Source of the DNA: Novosphingobium resinovorum
GTDB taxonomy: Bacteria; Pseudomonadota; Alphaproteobacteria; Sphingomonadales; Sphingomonadaceae
Length of the DNA: 64,000 bases
NCBI RefSeq assembly: GCF_027922145.1
Contig: NZ_BSFC01000021.1
Location: forward strand, 372,001 to 436,000
Reading direction: 5' to 3'
Position numbers and translations under genes: made by a program. Below, piece by piece: positions 8,625 through 17,619 of this stretch. Each line of letters begins with the position of its first letter. Position 1 is the first letter of the stretch. A model generated the notes under the pieces. That model made no database searches. It saw only the letters and a program-made list of their open reading frames with translations, and was not told the DNA's origin.

Positions 8625-9917
8625 TCAGACAATTCCGGCCCCCAGCCCTACCGCCGCGCGTTCCTGCGCCTTGCGGTCGCGCCAGCGGCTTTCGCGATAG
8701 ACGCCCAGCACGTCCGCCGCGCCGCCCGCATCGATGCGTGCCTTCGCGAGAATCGGAGAAACGTCCACGTTGTAGGCCCGACGCAGGGCCTGGAAGGCCA
8801 TCATCGTGTCGTTCGCTTCCTGCGCCAGATGCAACGCCTCTCGGTCGACCAGCAGTGCCTTGGCGTAGCACGATCCGATCGCCTCGGCCGAAGACAGCAT
8901 GGATTCGATCGGGTCGGTGACGTTGTGCGACTGGTCGATCATGTAGCTGGGGTTGAAGCCATCACGCGGGGCCAGTTCGGCCTCGACCAGTTCGTTGAAC
9001 ACCAGGAACAGCTGGTGCGGATTGATCGAGCCGGAATCGAGGTCGTCGTCGCCGTACTTGCTGTCGTTGAAGTGGAAGCCGCCGAGCTTGCCGAACCGGT
9101 GCAGGCGCGCCACGATCTGCTCGATGTTGACGTTGGGCGCATGGTGGCCAAGATCGACGAGGCACTTGGCCTTGGGGCCAAGCTCCTGCGCGGCAAGGAT
9201 CGAGGAACCCCAGTCGCTGATGACGGTGGAGTAGAACGCGGGCTCGAACATCTTGTGCTCCAGCAACATCCGCCAGTCGTCCGGCAGCGCGGCGTAGACC
9301 TCGCTCGCAGCGTCGAGATAGCGGTCGAGGCTGCGGCCGAGGTCCTGCTGGCCGGGAAAGTTGGTGCCGTCGCCCACCCAGACCGTCAGGTCGGTGGAGC
9401 CGAGCTGGCGGCCGATCTCGATGCACTCGATGTTGTGCTCCACCGCCTGCGCCCGCGTCGCCTCGATGGTCGAGGAGAGCGAGCCGGTGGCATACGTCTG
9501 CGCCTGCCCCTTCTGGTCCTGGAACGTGTTCGAGTTCACCGCATCGAAGCCCAGGCCGAGGCTCGCCGCCTCCTCGCGCAGCCCCTTGTAGTCGCTGACC
9601 TTGTCCCACGGGAAATGCGGGCTGACGCGCGGGGTCAGGCGCGAGAGCTGGTTGATGACCGCGCAGTCCTCCAGCTTCTCGTGGATATTGGTGGGCTCGC
9701 CGGGGATGGGGAACTTGGCGAAACGGGTGCCGCCGCGCCCCGCGCCCCATGTCGGCACCGCCACGGAGAAGCCCGCAACCTTGTCCCTGATCGCATCGAT
9801 GGCGATGCCCGAACGCTCCAGCTTGCGGCCCAGCGAGGCGTAGTCGTCTTCCAGCGCCTCGGCGGCGCGGGCATTGGCTTCCGCGATCAGTTCGGCGGAA
9901 ATCGGCAGGTTCGTCAT
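8625..9917 (-). CDS. rhaI: L-rhamnose isomerase (RhaI type)
   Basis: A 430-residue sugar isomerase of the rhizobial/Pseudomonas-type L-rhamnose isomerase family, which turns L-rhamnose into L-rhamnulose with a divalent metal. Family features are VPTWGAGRGGTRFAKFPIPG, FDAVNSNTFQDQ, VWVGDGTNFPGQQ, and the metal-site segments CLVDLGHHAPN and GGFHFNDSKYGDDDLDSGSI. Length matches the family. It lies 26 bases downstream of rhaD on the same strand and forms the leftward half of the divergent rhamnose operon. Confidence 0.94.
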   Translation of the reverse strand: MTNLPISAELIAEANARAAEALEDDYASLGRKLERSGIAIDAIRDKVAGFSVAVPTWGAGRGGTRFAKFPIPGEPTNIHEKLEDCAVINQLSRLTPRVSPHFPWDKVSDYKGLREEAASLGLGFDAVNSNTFQDQKGQAQTYATGSLSSTIEATRAQAVEHNIECIEIGRQLGSTDLTVWVGDGTNFPGQQDLGRSLDRYLDAASEVYAALPDDWRMLLEHKMFEPAFYSTVISDWGSSILAAQELGPKAKCLVDLGHHAPNVNIEQIVARLHRFGKLGGFHFNDSKYGDDDLDSGSINPHQLFLVFNELVEAELAPRDGFNPSYMIDQSHNVTDPIESMLSSAEAIGSCYAKALLVDREALHLAQEANDTMMAFQALRRAYNVDVSPILAKARIDAGGAADVLGVYRESRWRDRKAQERAAVGLGAGIV

Positions 9918-9943
9918 TGTCTCTTATCCTCTTCCCGTCGTGA

Positions 9944-12070
9944 TCAGCGCGTGAACGCCTGGGCATTGCCCGCATCGACGTTGATCATGTTGCCGGTGGA
10001 CTTGGCGGACTGGTCGCCCGCCAGGAAGTACACCGCCTCGGCAATGTCACCGGGCAGCACGTCGCGCTTGAGCATGGAGCGCTGGCGGTAATGTTCCTCC
10101 AGTTCCTTGCCGGTGTCGATACCGTGGGCGCCCGCGCGCTCCTTGCGCCAGTCGCCGTCCCAGATGCGGCTGCCCTTGATGACGGCATCGGGGTTGACGA
10201 CGTTGACGCGGATGCCGTGCGGCGCCCCCTCCAGCGCCAGACAGCGCGCAAGGTGGTTGGCCGCCGCCTTGGCCGAGGCATAGGCGCTGGCATTGGTAGC
10301 AGCGGCGACGCCGTTCTTCGAGCCGATGAACACGACGCTGGTGCCGCCCTGTTCCTTCATCGCCTTCAGTAGCGGCCACGCGGCCCGGCTGGTCAGGAAA
10401 TAGCCCTGCGCCAGAACGTCGTAGTTGCGGTTCCATAGCGCGATGGTGGTCTCCTCGATCGGCGCCGAGGAGGCGATGCCCGCATTGGCGACGAGGATGT
10501 CGAGGCCGCCGAACTCGCGCGCGGCGACGGCGAAGGCCTCGGCGACTTGCGCTTCATCCGTCACGTCGCACACCACCGAACGCACCACGTCCTTGCCGAA
10601 CTGCCTGGCGAAACCGGCGCGCACGTCCTCGACGACGGCGCCGTCGCGGTCGGCGAGAACCACGCAGGCGCCCTCGGCCATCAGCCGCGCCGCGCTAGCC
10701 GCGCCGATGCCGCCCGCCCCGCCGGTCACCAGCACGACGCGGCCGACCAGGGGCTTGAGCGCGGGCATGCGCTGCAGCTTGGCTTCCTCGAGCAACCAGT
10801 ACTCGATGTCGAAGGCTTCCTGTTCATCGAGCGCGATATAGTCGCCGATCGCCTCGGCCCCGCGCATGACATTGATGGCGTTGCCGTAGAACTCGCCGGC
10901 GAGGCGCGCGGTGGTCTTGTCGGTGGCGAACGTGATGCGCCCGACGCCCGGCACCAGCACCACGACCGGATTGGCATCGCGCATCGCGGGCGAGTTCGGA
11001 CGCTTGCAGCGCTCGTAATAGGCAGCATAGAGGTCGCGGTAATCGGCGATCTTCTGCGCCAGGTAGGCGTCATCCTGCAACCGCGCCGGGTCGAGCGTCA
11101 ATGGCGCGATCTTGGTACGCAGGAAGTGATCGGGGCACGAGGTCCCGAGGTCAGCGAGACGCTGGAAGTCGGCCGAATTCACGAACTCGAGCGCTTCGGC
11201 ATCGTCGGAATAGTGGCCGACCTTGCGCCGCGCTCCGGTCATCAGGCCACGTAGGCGGGGCATGAGATCGGCCGCGATTGCCGCGCGGTCCCCGGCGGTT
11301 TCATAAGCCGCGCCGCCGAACGCGGGCTTACCGGCAAGGCCCGCATTGAGGTAGGCGGCAGCGTCGGCGATCAGTTCGACGGTGTGTTCGTAGCAGGCCT
11401 TCGCGCTGTCCGCCCAGCAGATGATGCCGTGGCCCGCGAGCATTACGCCTTCGACGCCGGGGTTGGCCGCCACGAAGTCACGCAGTTGCACGCCCAGCGT
11501 ATAGCCGGGGCGCTTCCACGCCAGCCAGCCGATCCGGCCGCCCCAGATCGCCTGCGTCGCCGCCTCCCCGCCGGAGCTGGCGGCAAGCGCGATGATCGCG
11601 TCCGGGTGGACGTGATCGACATGCGCGAAAGGCAGCAGCGAATGGAGCGGCGTGTCGATCGACGCCGCGCGGCCGTTCAGGTTGAAAGTGCAGTGCGGCA
11701 GGTAGCCGACCATCTTGTCGTCGTCGTCCGGGCCGCCGTAGTGCTGTTCGAGGCCAAGCAGCTTGTCCTGATAGAGCGTCGCGAATCCATCGAGCTTCAT
11801 CGAGCCGATGTCGCCGCCCGAGCCCTTCACCCACAGCACTTCCACCGTCTCTCCGGTCAGCGGATCGACCTCCTGCAGCTTGGCGGAGGTGTTGCCGCCG
11901 CCGAAGTTGGTGACAGTCAGGTCGGAACCCAGCAGGTTGGAGCGGTAGAGCAGCAGTTGGGCAGGAGAAAGAGACGCCGCGACCGAGTCGTCCCACCGGC
12001 TGGTCGGCACGGCGAAAGTGAGCGCGGGGGCGGATTTCAACGGGGCGGCGGGGGCAGTGATCGTATCCAT
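9944..12070 (-). CDS. rhaD: bifunctional rhamnulose-1-phosphate aldolase / short-chain dehydrogenase
   Basis: A 708-residue fusion. Residues ~1-430 are a class II aldolase/adducin domain (TVTNFGGGNTSAKLQEVDP, VMLAGHGIICW) that cleaves L-rhamnulose 1-phosphate to DHAP and L-lactaldehyde. Residues ~440-706 are a classical SDR (VLVTGGAGGIGAASA, NAGIAS, YASAKAA) that probably oxidises the lactaldehyde to L-lactate. ATG 12070 is preferred over a GTG six bases upstream because AGAGG sits 6 bases before it. It is divergent from the kinase gene. This fused form is typical of alphaproteobacteria and differs from the single-domain enterobacterial RhaD. Confidence 0.94.
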   Translation of the reverse strand: MDTITAPAAPLKSAPALTFAVPTSRWDDSVAASLSPAQLLLYRSNLLGSDLTVTNFGGGNTSAKLQEVDPLTGETVEVLWVKGSGGDIGSMKLDGFATLYQDKLLGLEQHYGGPDDDDKMVGYLPHCTFNLNGRAASIDTPLHSLLPFAHVDHVHPDAIIALAASSGGEAATQAIWGGRIGWLAWKRPGYTLGVQLRDFVAANPGVEGVMLAGHGIICWADSAKACYEHTVELIADAAAYLNAGLAGKPAFGGAAYETAGDRAAIAADLMPRLRGLMTGARRKVGHYSDDAEALEFVNSADFQRLADLGTSCPDHFLRTKIAPLTLDPARLQDDAYLAQKIADYRDLYAAYYERCKRPNSPAMRDANPVVVLVPGVGRITFATDKTTARLAGEFYGNAINVMRGAEAIGDYIALDEQEAFDIEYWLLEEAKLQRMPALKPLVGRVVLVTGGAGGIGAASAARLMAEGACVVLADRDGAVVEDVRAGFARQFGKDVVRSVVCDVTDEAQVAEAFAVAAREFGGLDILVANAGIASSAPIEETTIALWNRNYDVLAQGYFLTSRAAWPLLKAMKEQGGTSVVFIGSKNGVAAATNASAYASAKAAANHLARCLALEGAPHGIRVNVVNPDAVIKGSRIWDGDWRKERAGAHGIDTGKELEEHYRQRSMLKRDVLPGDIAEAVYFLAGDQSAKSTGNMINVDAGNAQAFTR

Positions 12071-12094
12071 GGGCACCCTCTGACATTACCTCTT

Positions 12095-12132
12095 TTTATG
12101 TTCAATCTGACTCGATACTAATCGCTCATAAG
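12095..12132. promoter_or_regulatory. candidate DeoR-type half-sites between rhaD and the kinase gene
   Basis: TTTATG (12095-12100, read as CATAAA on the minus strand) and CATAAG (12127-12132) lie in the divergent control region. The same CATAAR unit is repeated before the DeoR gene at 15898-15935, which makes it a candidate half-site for that regulator. The unit is short, so support comes from recurrence only. Confidence 0.35.
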
Positions 12133-12192
12133 CAATCAATCAACACCATGTTCAGGCAGATCGCTGCCTGGTTGAAAATGGCGGCGGAGAGA

Positions 12193-13623
12193 ATGGCAGG
12201 AACAGGCGCTTACATCGTCGTCGATATTGGCAAGACCCTCAGCAAGGTGTCGCTGTGGTGCCGTTATGGTACCCTTGTGTGCCGCCAGGTGCGCCCCAAC
12301 CCGACCCATGAAATCGACGGGATTCGCCGCCTCGACGCCGAGGGAATCGGCGAATGGCTGCGCGCCACCTTGCGTGAATGGGCAGGCCATCCGGTCGAGG
12401 CGATCATCCCCGTGGCCCATGGCGCCGCCTTCGCCGCGATCGGAGAAGACGGGCTGCTATTCGCCCCGCTCGACTACGAACAGCCGATCCCGGGCGACGT
12501 CATGGCCGCCTACCGGGCCGAGCGCGACGCGCTGGCCGTGACGGGCTCCCCCGCCCTGCCCGACGGCCTCAACATGGGCGCGCAGATCTGGTGGATGGCG
12601 CAGCGCCACCCCGAGGCGATGGCGCGGGCGACGCTGGTGCCCTGGGCGCAGTACTGGGCCTGGTTCCTCGCCGGCCGGGCGGTCAGCGAAGTGACCAGCC
12701 TCGGCTGCCACTCGGACCTCTGGGCACCCGGCGAAGCGCGCTTCTCCCCGATGGCCGAGCGCCTCGGCTGGGCCGAGCGCTTTGCCCCCGTGGTCGGCGC
12801 AGGCGAGGTCGTGGGCACCCTGCGCCCCGAACTCGCGGCCGAGACGGGCTTGCCCGCGAGTGCGCAAGTGCTTGCCGGACTTCACGATTCCAACGCCGCG
12901 CTGCTCGCCGCGCGCGGCTTCGCGCAGATCGCGCGGCAGGAGGCGACGATCCTTTCCACCGGCACATGGTTCATCGCCATGCGCCTTGCCGCCGGACCTT
13001 TCGCCATCGCCTCGCTGCCCGAAGGGCGCGACACGCTGGTCAACGTCGATGCCTATGGCGCGCCCGTGCCCTCGGCCCGTTTCATGGGCGGGCGCGAGAT
13101 CGAGACGGTCATCCAGCTCGACACCCGCCGCATCGACATCAAGCCCGACCAGCCCCGCCTGATGGCCGAAGTCCCGGCGCTGCTGCGCCGCCGCACGATG
13201 ATGATGCCCACGCTCGCGCCCGGCTTCGGCCCCTATCCCGACGGCGAGGCGCGCTGGGTCAACGCGCCGGTCGAGTGGCAGGGAACCTGGTACGCCCGAC
13301 GCGCGGCAATCTGCCTTTATGCCGCGCTGGTGGCGGATACCGCGCTCGACCTGATCGGTTCGAAGGACCGGCTGCTGATCGAGGGGCGCTTTTCCGAGGC
13401 CGAGGTCTTCGTGCGCGCGCTCGCCGCGCTGCGGCCGGACACCCGGGTCTTCCTCGCCAATGCCCATAACGACGTCTCGTTCGGCGCGCTGCGCCTGATC
13501 GACCCGTCGCTCGAAGCGGGCGGCGAACTTATCTGCGTCGAACCGCTGGAAGGCGACCTCTTCGGCTATCGCGACGCCTGGCGCGAAGCCGTGGCGAAGG
13601 CTCCCGCAGGACTGACCGCATGA
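12193..13623 (+). CDS. rhaK: FGGY-family carbohydrate kinase, probably L-rhamnulokinase
   Basis: A 476-residue sugar kinase. N-terminal [17 protein letters not shown] is the FGGY/ASKHA phosphate-1 region. [17 protein letters not shown] and [13 protein letters not shown] are adenosine/phosphate-2 segments. Phosphorylation of L-rhamnulose is inferred from its place among rhaI, rhaD and rhaT. ATG 12193 is chosen because GGAGA lies five bases before it; in-frame ATGs at 12148 and 12178 lack as good a ribosome site. Its stop overlaps the next ATG (ATGA at 13620-13623), so it is coupled to the hydroxy-acid oxidase. Confidence 0.88.
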   Translation: MAGTGAYIVVDIGKTLSKVSLWCRYGTLVCRQVRPNPTHEIDGIRRLDAEGIGEWLRATLREWAGHPVEAIIPVAHGAAFAAIGEDGLLFAPLDYEQPIPGDVMAAYRAERDALAVTGSPALPDGLNMGAQIWWMAQRHPEAMARATLVPWAQYWAWFLAGRAVSEVTSLGCHSDLWAPGEARFSPMAERLGWAERFAPVVGAGEVVGTLRPELAAETGLPASAQVLAGLHDSNAALLAARGFAQIARQEATILSTGTWFIAMRLAAGPFAIASLPEGRDTLVNVDAYGAPVPSARFMGGREIETVIQLDTRRIDIKPDQPRLMAEVPALLRRRTMMMPTLAPGFGPYPDGEARWVNAPVEWQGTWYARRAAICLYAALVADTALDLIGSKDRLLIEGRFSEAEVFVRALAALRPDTRVFLANAHNDVSFGALRLIDPSLEAGGELICVEPLEGDLFGYRDAWREAVAKAPAGLTA

Positions 13624-14768
13624 TCACCGCCTCGATCCCCGACTTTCGCGAAGCCGCACGCCGCACGCTGCCACGCTTCCTGTTCGAATACATCGACGGC
13701 GGCTCCTATGCCGAGGCGACGCTGCGTCGCAACGTCTCCGACCTTGCCGAACTCGCCCTGCGCCAGCGCGTGCTGCGCGACGTCTCGGCGCTGGACCTGT
13801 CGACGCAGCTGTTCGGCCAGAAGCTGGCCCTGCCCCTTGCATTGGCGCCGATCGGGCTGGCCGGCCTCTACGCCCGGCGCGGCGAGACGCAGGCGGTGCG
13901 GGCGGCGCAGAACGCCGGCGTTCCCTTCACGCTCTCCACGGTGGGCGCCTGCACCATCGGCGAAGTCGCCAGGGCTGCGGACCGGCCGTTCTGGTTCCAG
14001 CTCTACATGATCCGCGACCGCGCCTTCATGAAGGACCTGCTGGCGCAGGCGGTCGAGGCGGGCTGCTCCACCCTCGTCTTCACCGTCGACATGCCGGTCC
14101 CCGGCAGCCGCTATCGCGATTACCACACCGGCCTTGCCGGATCCGGCGGCATCAAGGGCGCGCTCTGGCGCTTCGCGCAGGCGGCCGCCCGGCCCGGCTG
14201 GGCATGGGATGTCGGCATCAACGGACGCCCGCACACGCTCGGCAACGTCGCCCCGGTGCTACAGGGCAGGACCGGGATCGAGGACTTCTTCGCCTGGATG
14301 CGAAACAACTTCGACCCCTCGATCAACTGGCGCGATCTCGATTTCATTCGCTCCGAATGGAAGGGGCCGCTGATCATCAAGGGTATTCTCGACCCGGATG
14401 ACGCGCGCGAAGCCGCAGAGCTGGGCGCGGACGGCATCGTCGTCTCCAACCACGGCGGGCGGCAGCTCGACGGCGTGCTTTCCAGCGCCCGCGCCCTGCC
14501 TCCGATCGTCGATGCAGTGGGAGACCGCCTGACCGTGCTGGCCGACGGCGGCATCCGCTCCGGCCTCGACGTGGTGCGGATGCTGGCGCTGGGCGCCAAG
14601 GGCGTGCTGCTGGGCCGCGCCTGGGCCTGGGCGCTCGCAGCCGGCGGCGAGGCAGGCGTCACGAAGATGCTCAAGCTGATCGAGGCCGAAATGCGCGTTG
14701 CCATGGCGCTCACCGGCACCACCCGCATCGACCAGATCGACCGCAACTGCCTGGCGGCCACCCGATAA
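13620..14768 (+). CDS. lldD: FMN-dependent alpha-hydroxy-acid dehydrogenase, probably L-lactate dehydrogenase (rhamnose cluster)
   Basis: A 382-residue TIM-barrel flavoprotein of the LldD/glycolate-oxidase family. It shows [12 protein letters not shown] (FMN site), [22 protein letters not shown], the [16 protein letters not shown] loop, the catalytic His/Arg motif [10 protein letters not shown] and the phosphate-binding [18 protein letters not shown]. In this position it should oxidise the L-lactate formed from rhamnose-derived L-lactaldehyde to pyruvate, passing electrons to the respiratory chain. It overlaps the kinase gene by 4 bases. A paralogue is encoded at 33610-34740. Confidence 0.9.
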   Translation: MITASIPDFREAARRTLPRFLFEYIDGGSYAEATLRRNVSDLAELALRQRVLRDVSALDLSTQLFGQKLALPLALAPIGLAGLYARRGETQAVRAAQNAGVPFTLSTVGACTIGEVARAADRPFWFQLYMIRDRAFMKDLLAQAVEAGCSTLVFTVDMPVPGSRYRDYHTGLAGSGGIKGALWRFAQAAARPGWAWDVGINGRPHTLGNVAPVLQGRTGIEDFFAWMRNNFDPSINWRDLDFIRSEWKGPLIIKGILDPDDAREAAELGADGIVVSNHGGRQLDGVLSSARALPPIVDAVGDRLTVLADGGIRSGLDVVRMLALGAKGVLLGRAWAWALAAGGEAGVTKMLKLIEAEMRVAMALTGTTRIDQIDRNCLAATR

Positions 14769-14796
14769 CATACATCAAGAGAGGATCACGAAAATC

Positions 14797-15864
14797 ATGG
14801 GAGGCAATCCGCCGCTGGGCGTCCTGTTTCACTGGCTTGGCGGCTTCGCCTCCGCCAGCTTCTACGTCCCCTACAAGCGCATCCAGCTGTGGTCGTGGGA
14901 GATATTCTGGCTTGCGGGCGGCATCTTCTCCTGGGCCATCGCGCCCTGGCTCTTCGCCTCGCTGCGCACCGAGGACCTGCTCGGCGTATTGGCCGCCACG
15001 CCTTCGCGGACCCTGCTGTGGTGTTGGTTCTGGGGTGCGATGTGGGGCTTCGGCGGGCTGACCTTCGGGCTGACGATGCGCTATCTCGGGCTCTCTCTGG
15101 GCATGGCCGTGGCGCTAGGACTGACCACGGTGATCGGCACGATGGGACCGCCGATCTTCCACGGCACCATCGGCGAGATCGCCTCACGCCCCAGCGGACA
15201 ACTGACGCTGCTGGGCATTCTGGTGACGCTGGCGGGGATCGTCGTCGTCGCGCGGGCGGGCAGCGCCAAGGACAAGGACCTGGGCGGCAAGATTTCCGAG
15301 GGCGTGGCCGAGTTCGACCTTCGCAAAGGCCTGTTGATCGCGGTGTTCTCGGGCGTCATGTCGGGCTGTTTCGCCTGGGGCCTCGATGCCGGACAGCCGA
15401 TCCGCGACCTGACGCTGGCGGCCGGGACCGATCCGTTGAGCCAGGGGCTTCCGGTGCTGTGCGTGGTGCTTGCGGGCGGCCTCACCACCAATGCGATCTG
15501 GTGCGCGATCCTCATCCGCCGCAACCGCAGCTTCGGCCAGTTTCTCGGCCGAGTGCCGACCGGGGAAAAGCCCAGGCTTCTGGTCAATTACCTGCTGGCG
15601 GCGCTGGGCGGCACCTTGTGGTACTTCCAGTTCTTCTTCTACACGATGGGCGAGAGCCAGATGGGACGCTACGGCTTCTCCTCGTGGACGCTGCACATGG
15701 CTTCCATCATCCTGTTCTCGACGCTCTGGGGCTTTGCGCTGAAGGAGTGGAAGGGCGCCAGCCTTCGTACGCGCACGCTGGTCTGGACCGGGATAAGCCT
15801 GCTCGTCGGCTCGACGGTGATCATCGGGGCGGGCAACATGATCGAGGCGGGGATGACCCCGTGA
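14797..15864 (+). CDS. rhaT: L-rhamnose/proton symporter
   Basis: A 355-residue integral membrane protein with about ten hydrophobic spans. It opens with GVLFHWLGGFASASFYVPYK and contains WGFGGLTFGLTMRYLGLSLG, both RhaT-family features. A longer cytoplasmic loop rich in charged residues (SAKDKDLGGK) lies mid-protein, as in the family. ATG 14797 is preceded by AGAGAGGA. It imports L-rhamnose across the inner membrane. It is co-directional with and 28 bases after lldD, and 78 bases before the DeoR gene. Confidence 0.93.
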   Translation: MGGNPPLGVLFHWLGGFASASFYVPYKRIQLWSWEIFWLAGGIFSWAIAPWLFASLRTEDLLGVLAATPSRTLLWCWFWGAMWGFGGLTFGLTMRYLGLSLGMAVALGLTTVIGTMGPPIFHGTIGEIASRPSGQLTLLGILVTLAGIVVVARAGSAKDKDLGGKISEGVAEFDLRKGLLIAVFSGVMSGCFAWGLDAGQPIRDLTLAAGTDPLSQGLPVLCVVLAGGLTTNAIWCAILIRRNRSFGQFLGRVPTGEKPRLLVNYLLAALGGTLWYFQFFFYTMGESQMGRYGFSSWTLHMASIILFSTLWGFALKEWKGASLRTRTLVWTGISLLVGSTVIIGAGNMIEAGMTP

Positions 15865-15897
15865 GCAGAAATGATGGCTCATGATCGAAAAGTCCGT

Positions 15898-15935
15898 CAT
15901 AAGCCCGCGCATGGACCGACATAAAGCGACATAAG
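15898..15935. promoter_or_regulatory. three phased CATAAR repeats before the DeoR regulator gene
   Basis: CATAAG (15898), CATAAA (15920) and CATAAG (15930) occur in the 78-bp gap upstream of the DeoR gene. They are spaced 22 and 10 bp, so all lie on about the same face of the helix. Direct repeats of this kind are typical of DeoR-type operators. Autoregulation is inferred. Confidence 0.45.
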
Positions 15936-15942
15936 GTAGCCA

Positions 15943-16719
15943 ATGCACTCTACGCAGCGTGAAAGCCTGATCCTCGAAGCGGTGGCGGCCACCGGGTTCG
16001 TGACGTATCGCGCACTCGAGGCACTTCTCGAAGCCTCGCCGGCGACGATCCGGCGTGACCTCACCCGTTTGGAGGAAGAGGGCCTGATCGTGCGCGTACA
16101 CGGCGGCGCAAAAGCGCCGCAAGATCAGAAGGAGGAACGCGAAAGCGGGCTTTCAGGTACGCCGTTCGCCCAGTCGATCTTGCAAAACCTGCCTGCCAAG
16201 CAGGCGATTGGTCGTGCTGCGGCAGCGCTGTGCCTCCCCGGCGAAGGCATCATGATCGACGGGGGAACCACGACCTTGCAAATGTGCCCGCATCTGGCTG
16301 GGCTCGATTGCCAAGTGCTTACCAACTCGCTGCATATCGTCGATGCGCTCTTGCCGCAGGAGGGTACGCGGGTATTGCTTCCTTCAGGCACCGTATTTCG
16401 CGAACAGAACATTGTCCTGGCGCCGGCAGGAGAAGAATCGATGCCGCGCTTTCACGCTCCCAAGCTATTCATGGGAGCGGCCGCGATTGGCCCGCAAGGC
16501 GTGATGCAGCAGGATATTATCCTTGTCGCCGCCGAACGCAGCTTCATCAAGCGCGCGGAGACACTCATCCTGTTGATCGACAGCAGCAAATTTGTTTCGA
16601 TCTCGGGTTCCATCGTCTGCGATCTTAGCGAAGTCGACGTGGTGATTACTGACAAGGGCGTTGATCGACAGGCTTTGGAAATGTTGGAGGATGCTGGGAT
16701 CGAGGTAGTGGTTGCCTGA
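15943..16719 (+). CDS. DeoR-family transcriptional regulator of the rhamnose genes
   Basis: A 258-residue repressor. The N-terminal winged helix (residues ~3-58) has the DeoR signature EASPATIRRDLTRLEEEGLI followed by VRVHGGA. The C-terminal sensor domain (about 75-250) has the isomerase-like fold (AIGRAAAALCLPGEGIMIDG, LTNSLHIVDAL, VDVVITD) that binds sugar phosphates. It is last in the rhamnose cluster, with its own upstream gap holding phased CATAAR repeats. The expected ligand is a rhamnose-pathway phosphate such as rhamnulose 1-phosphate; this is inferred from family and context. Confidence 0.9.
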   Translation: MHSTQRESLILEAVAATGFVTYRALEALLEASPATIRRDLTRLEEEGLIVRVHGGAKAPQDQKEERESGLSGTPFAQSILQNLPAKQAIGRAAAALCLPGEGIMIDGGTTTLQMCPHLAGLDCQVLTNSLHIVDALLPQEGTRVLLPSGTVFREQNIVLAPAGEESMPRFHAPKLFMGAAAIGPQGVMQQDIILVAAERSFIKRAETLILLIDSSKFVSISGSIVCDLSEVDVVITDKGVDRQALEMLEDAGIEVVVA

Positions 16720-16863
16720 AAACGAGGATTGGTCCGTTCAACGCATCCGCTGATCGAAGGGAGCAACCTTCTGCAGCAAGCGTTGGCAAGGCTTTGTACG
16801 ACGAGCGCATTTTGCCTTACTTCATCAGAGGTCTCATGCGCCCGTCGCGGGACGCAGTCAGAA

Positions 16864-17526
16864 CTATTGAGCCAATGCCGCCCGCTCGGCGGCAATTTTC
16901 TTCAGCACGTCCTCGAACACCTCGACCGGCTGGCCACCGGACACAAGGTACTTCTCGTCGATGATGATCGCCGGGACGCTCGAGATCCCTCGCGAACGCC
17001 AGATTTCCTCGTCATCACGGACTGTCGCAGCGTACTCATCTCCGGCAAGGACTTCCGCCGCACGCGACATATCGAGGCCCGCAGCTGCCACCACATCCAG
17101 CAGAACCTCATGGAGCGAGACATTGACGCCTTGCGTGAAATACGCCTCGAACAGCGCGTGCTTGAGTTCGGATTGGCGGCCCTGTTCTCCCGCCCAATGC
17201 AACAGCCTATGTGCGTCGAACGTATTGTAGATACGGCTCTCGTCGTTCATCGCAATCGTGAAGCCGACACCTGCGGCCCGCTCCTGGATCGCCGCCCTGC
17301 TCGCGGCCGACTGTTCCGGCGTGGTGCCGTACTTCCGCGCAATGTGCTCGCGCAGGTTTTGCCCTTCGTTCTGCATGTTCGGGTTCAGTTCGAACGGCTG
17401 GAAATGAATGTCTGCCGAGACATCTCCCTCAAGCCGTTCAAGCGCTGCTTCCAAGCTCTTCAGACCGATGACGCACCAGGGGCAGGCGACATCGGACACG
17501 AAATCGATCTTGAGGTGCTGCGGCAT
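16864..17526 (-). CDS. DsbA-family (FrnE-like) thioredoxin-fold oxidoreductase
   Basis: A 220-residue cytoplasmic DsbA-like protein without a signal peptide. The active-site motif C-P-W-C lies at residues ~14-17 (SDVACPWCVIG), and the cis-proline loop is SSVPAIIIDEKYLVSGGQP. These are typical of the FrnE/2-hydroxychromene-2-carboxylate-isomerase-like branch. FrnE homologues are linked to disulfide chemistry under oxidative stress; the substrate here is unknown. ATG 17526 is chosen because the fold starts immediately after it. It is convergent with the DeoR gene and unrelated to the sugar genes by function. Confidence 0.88.
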   Translation of the reverse strand: MPQHLKIDFVSDVACPWCVIGLKSLEAALERLEGDVSADIHFQPFELNPNMQNEGQNLREHIARKYGTTPEQSAASRAAIQERAAGVGFTIAMNDESRIYNTFDAHRLLHWAGEQGRQSELKHALFEAYFTQGVNVSLHEVLLDVVAAAGLDMSRAAEVLAGDEYAATVRDDEEIWRSRGISSVPAIIIDEKYLVSGGQPVEVFEDVLKKIAAERAALAQ

Positions 17527-17619
17527 GTTCAGGCGTTCCTTCAATCGGCTGCATCGGCGTACCGTCGGACAGATAGGAACGATCGGGCGCATGACGAGAG
17601 GTACCCGCCATTTCCCCGA

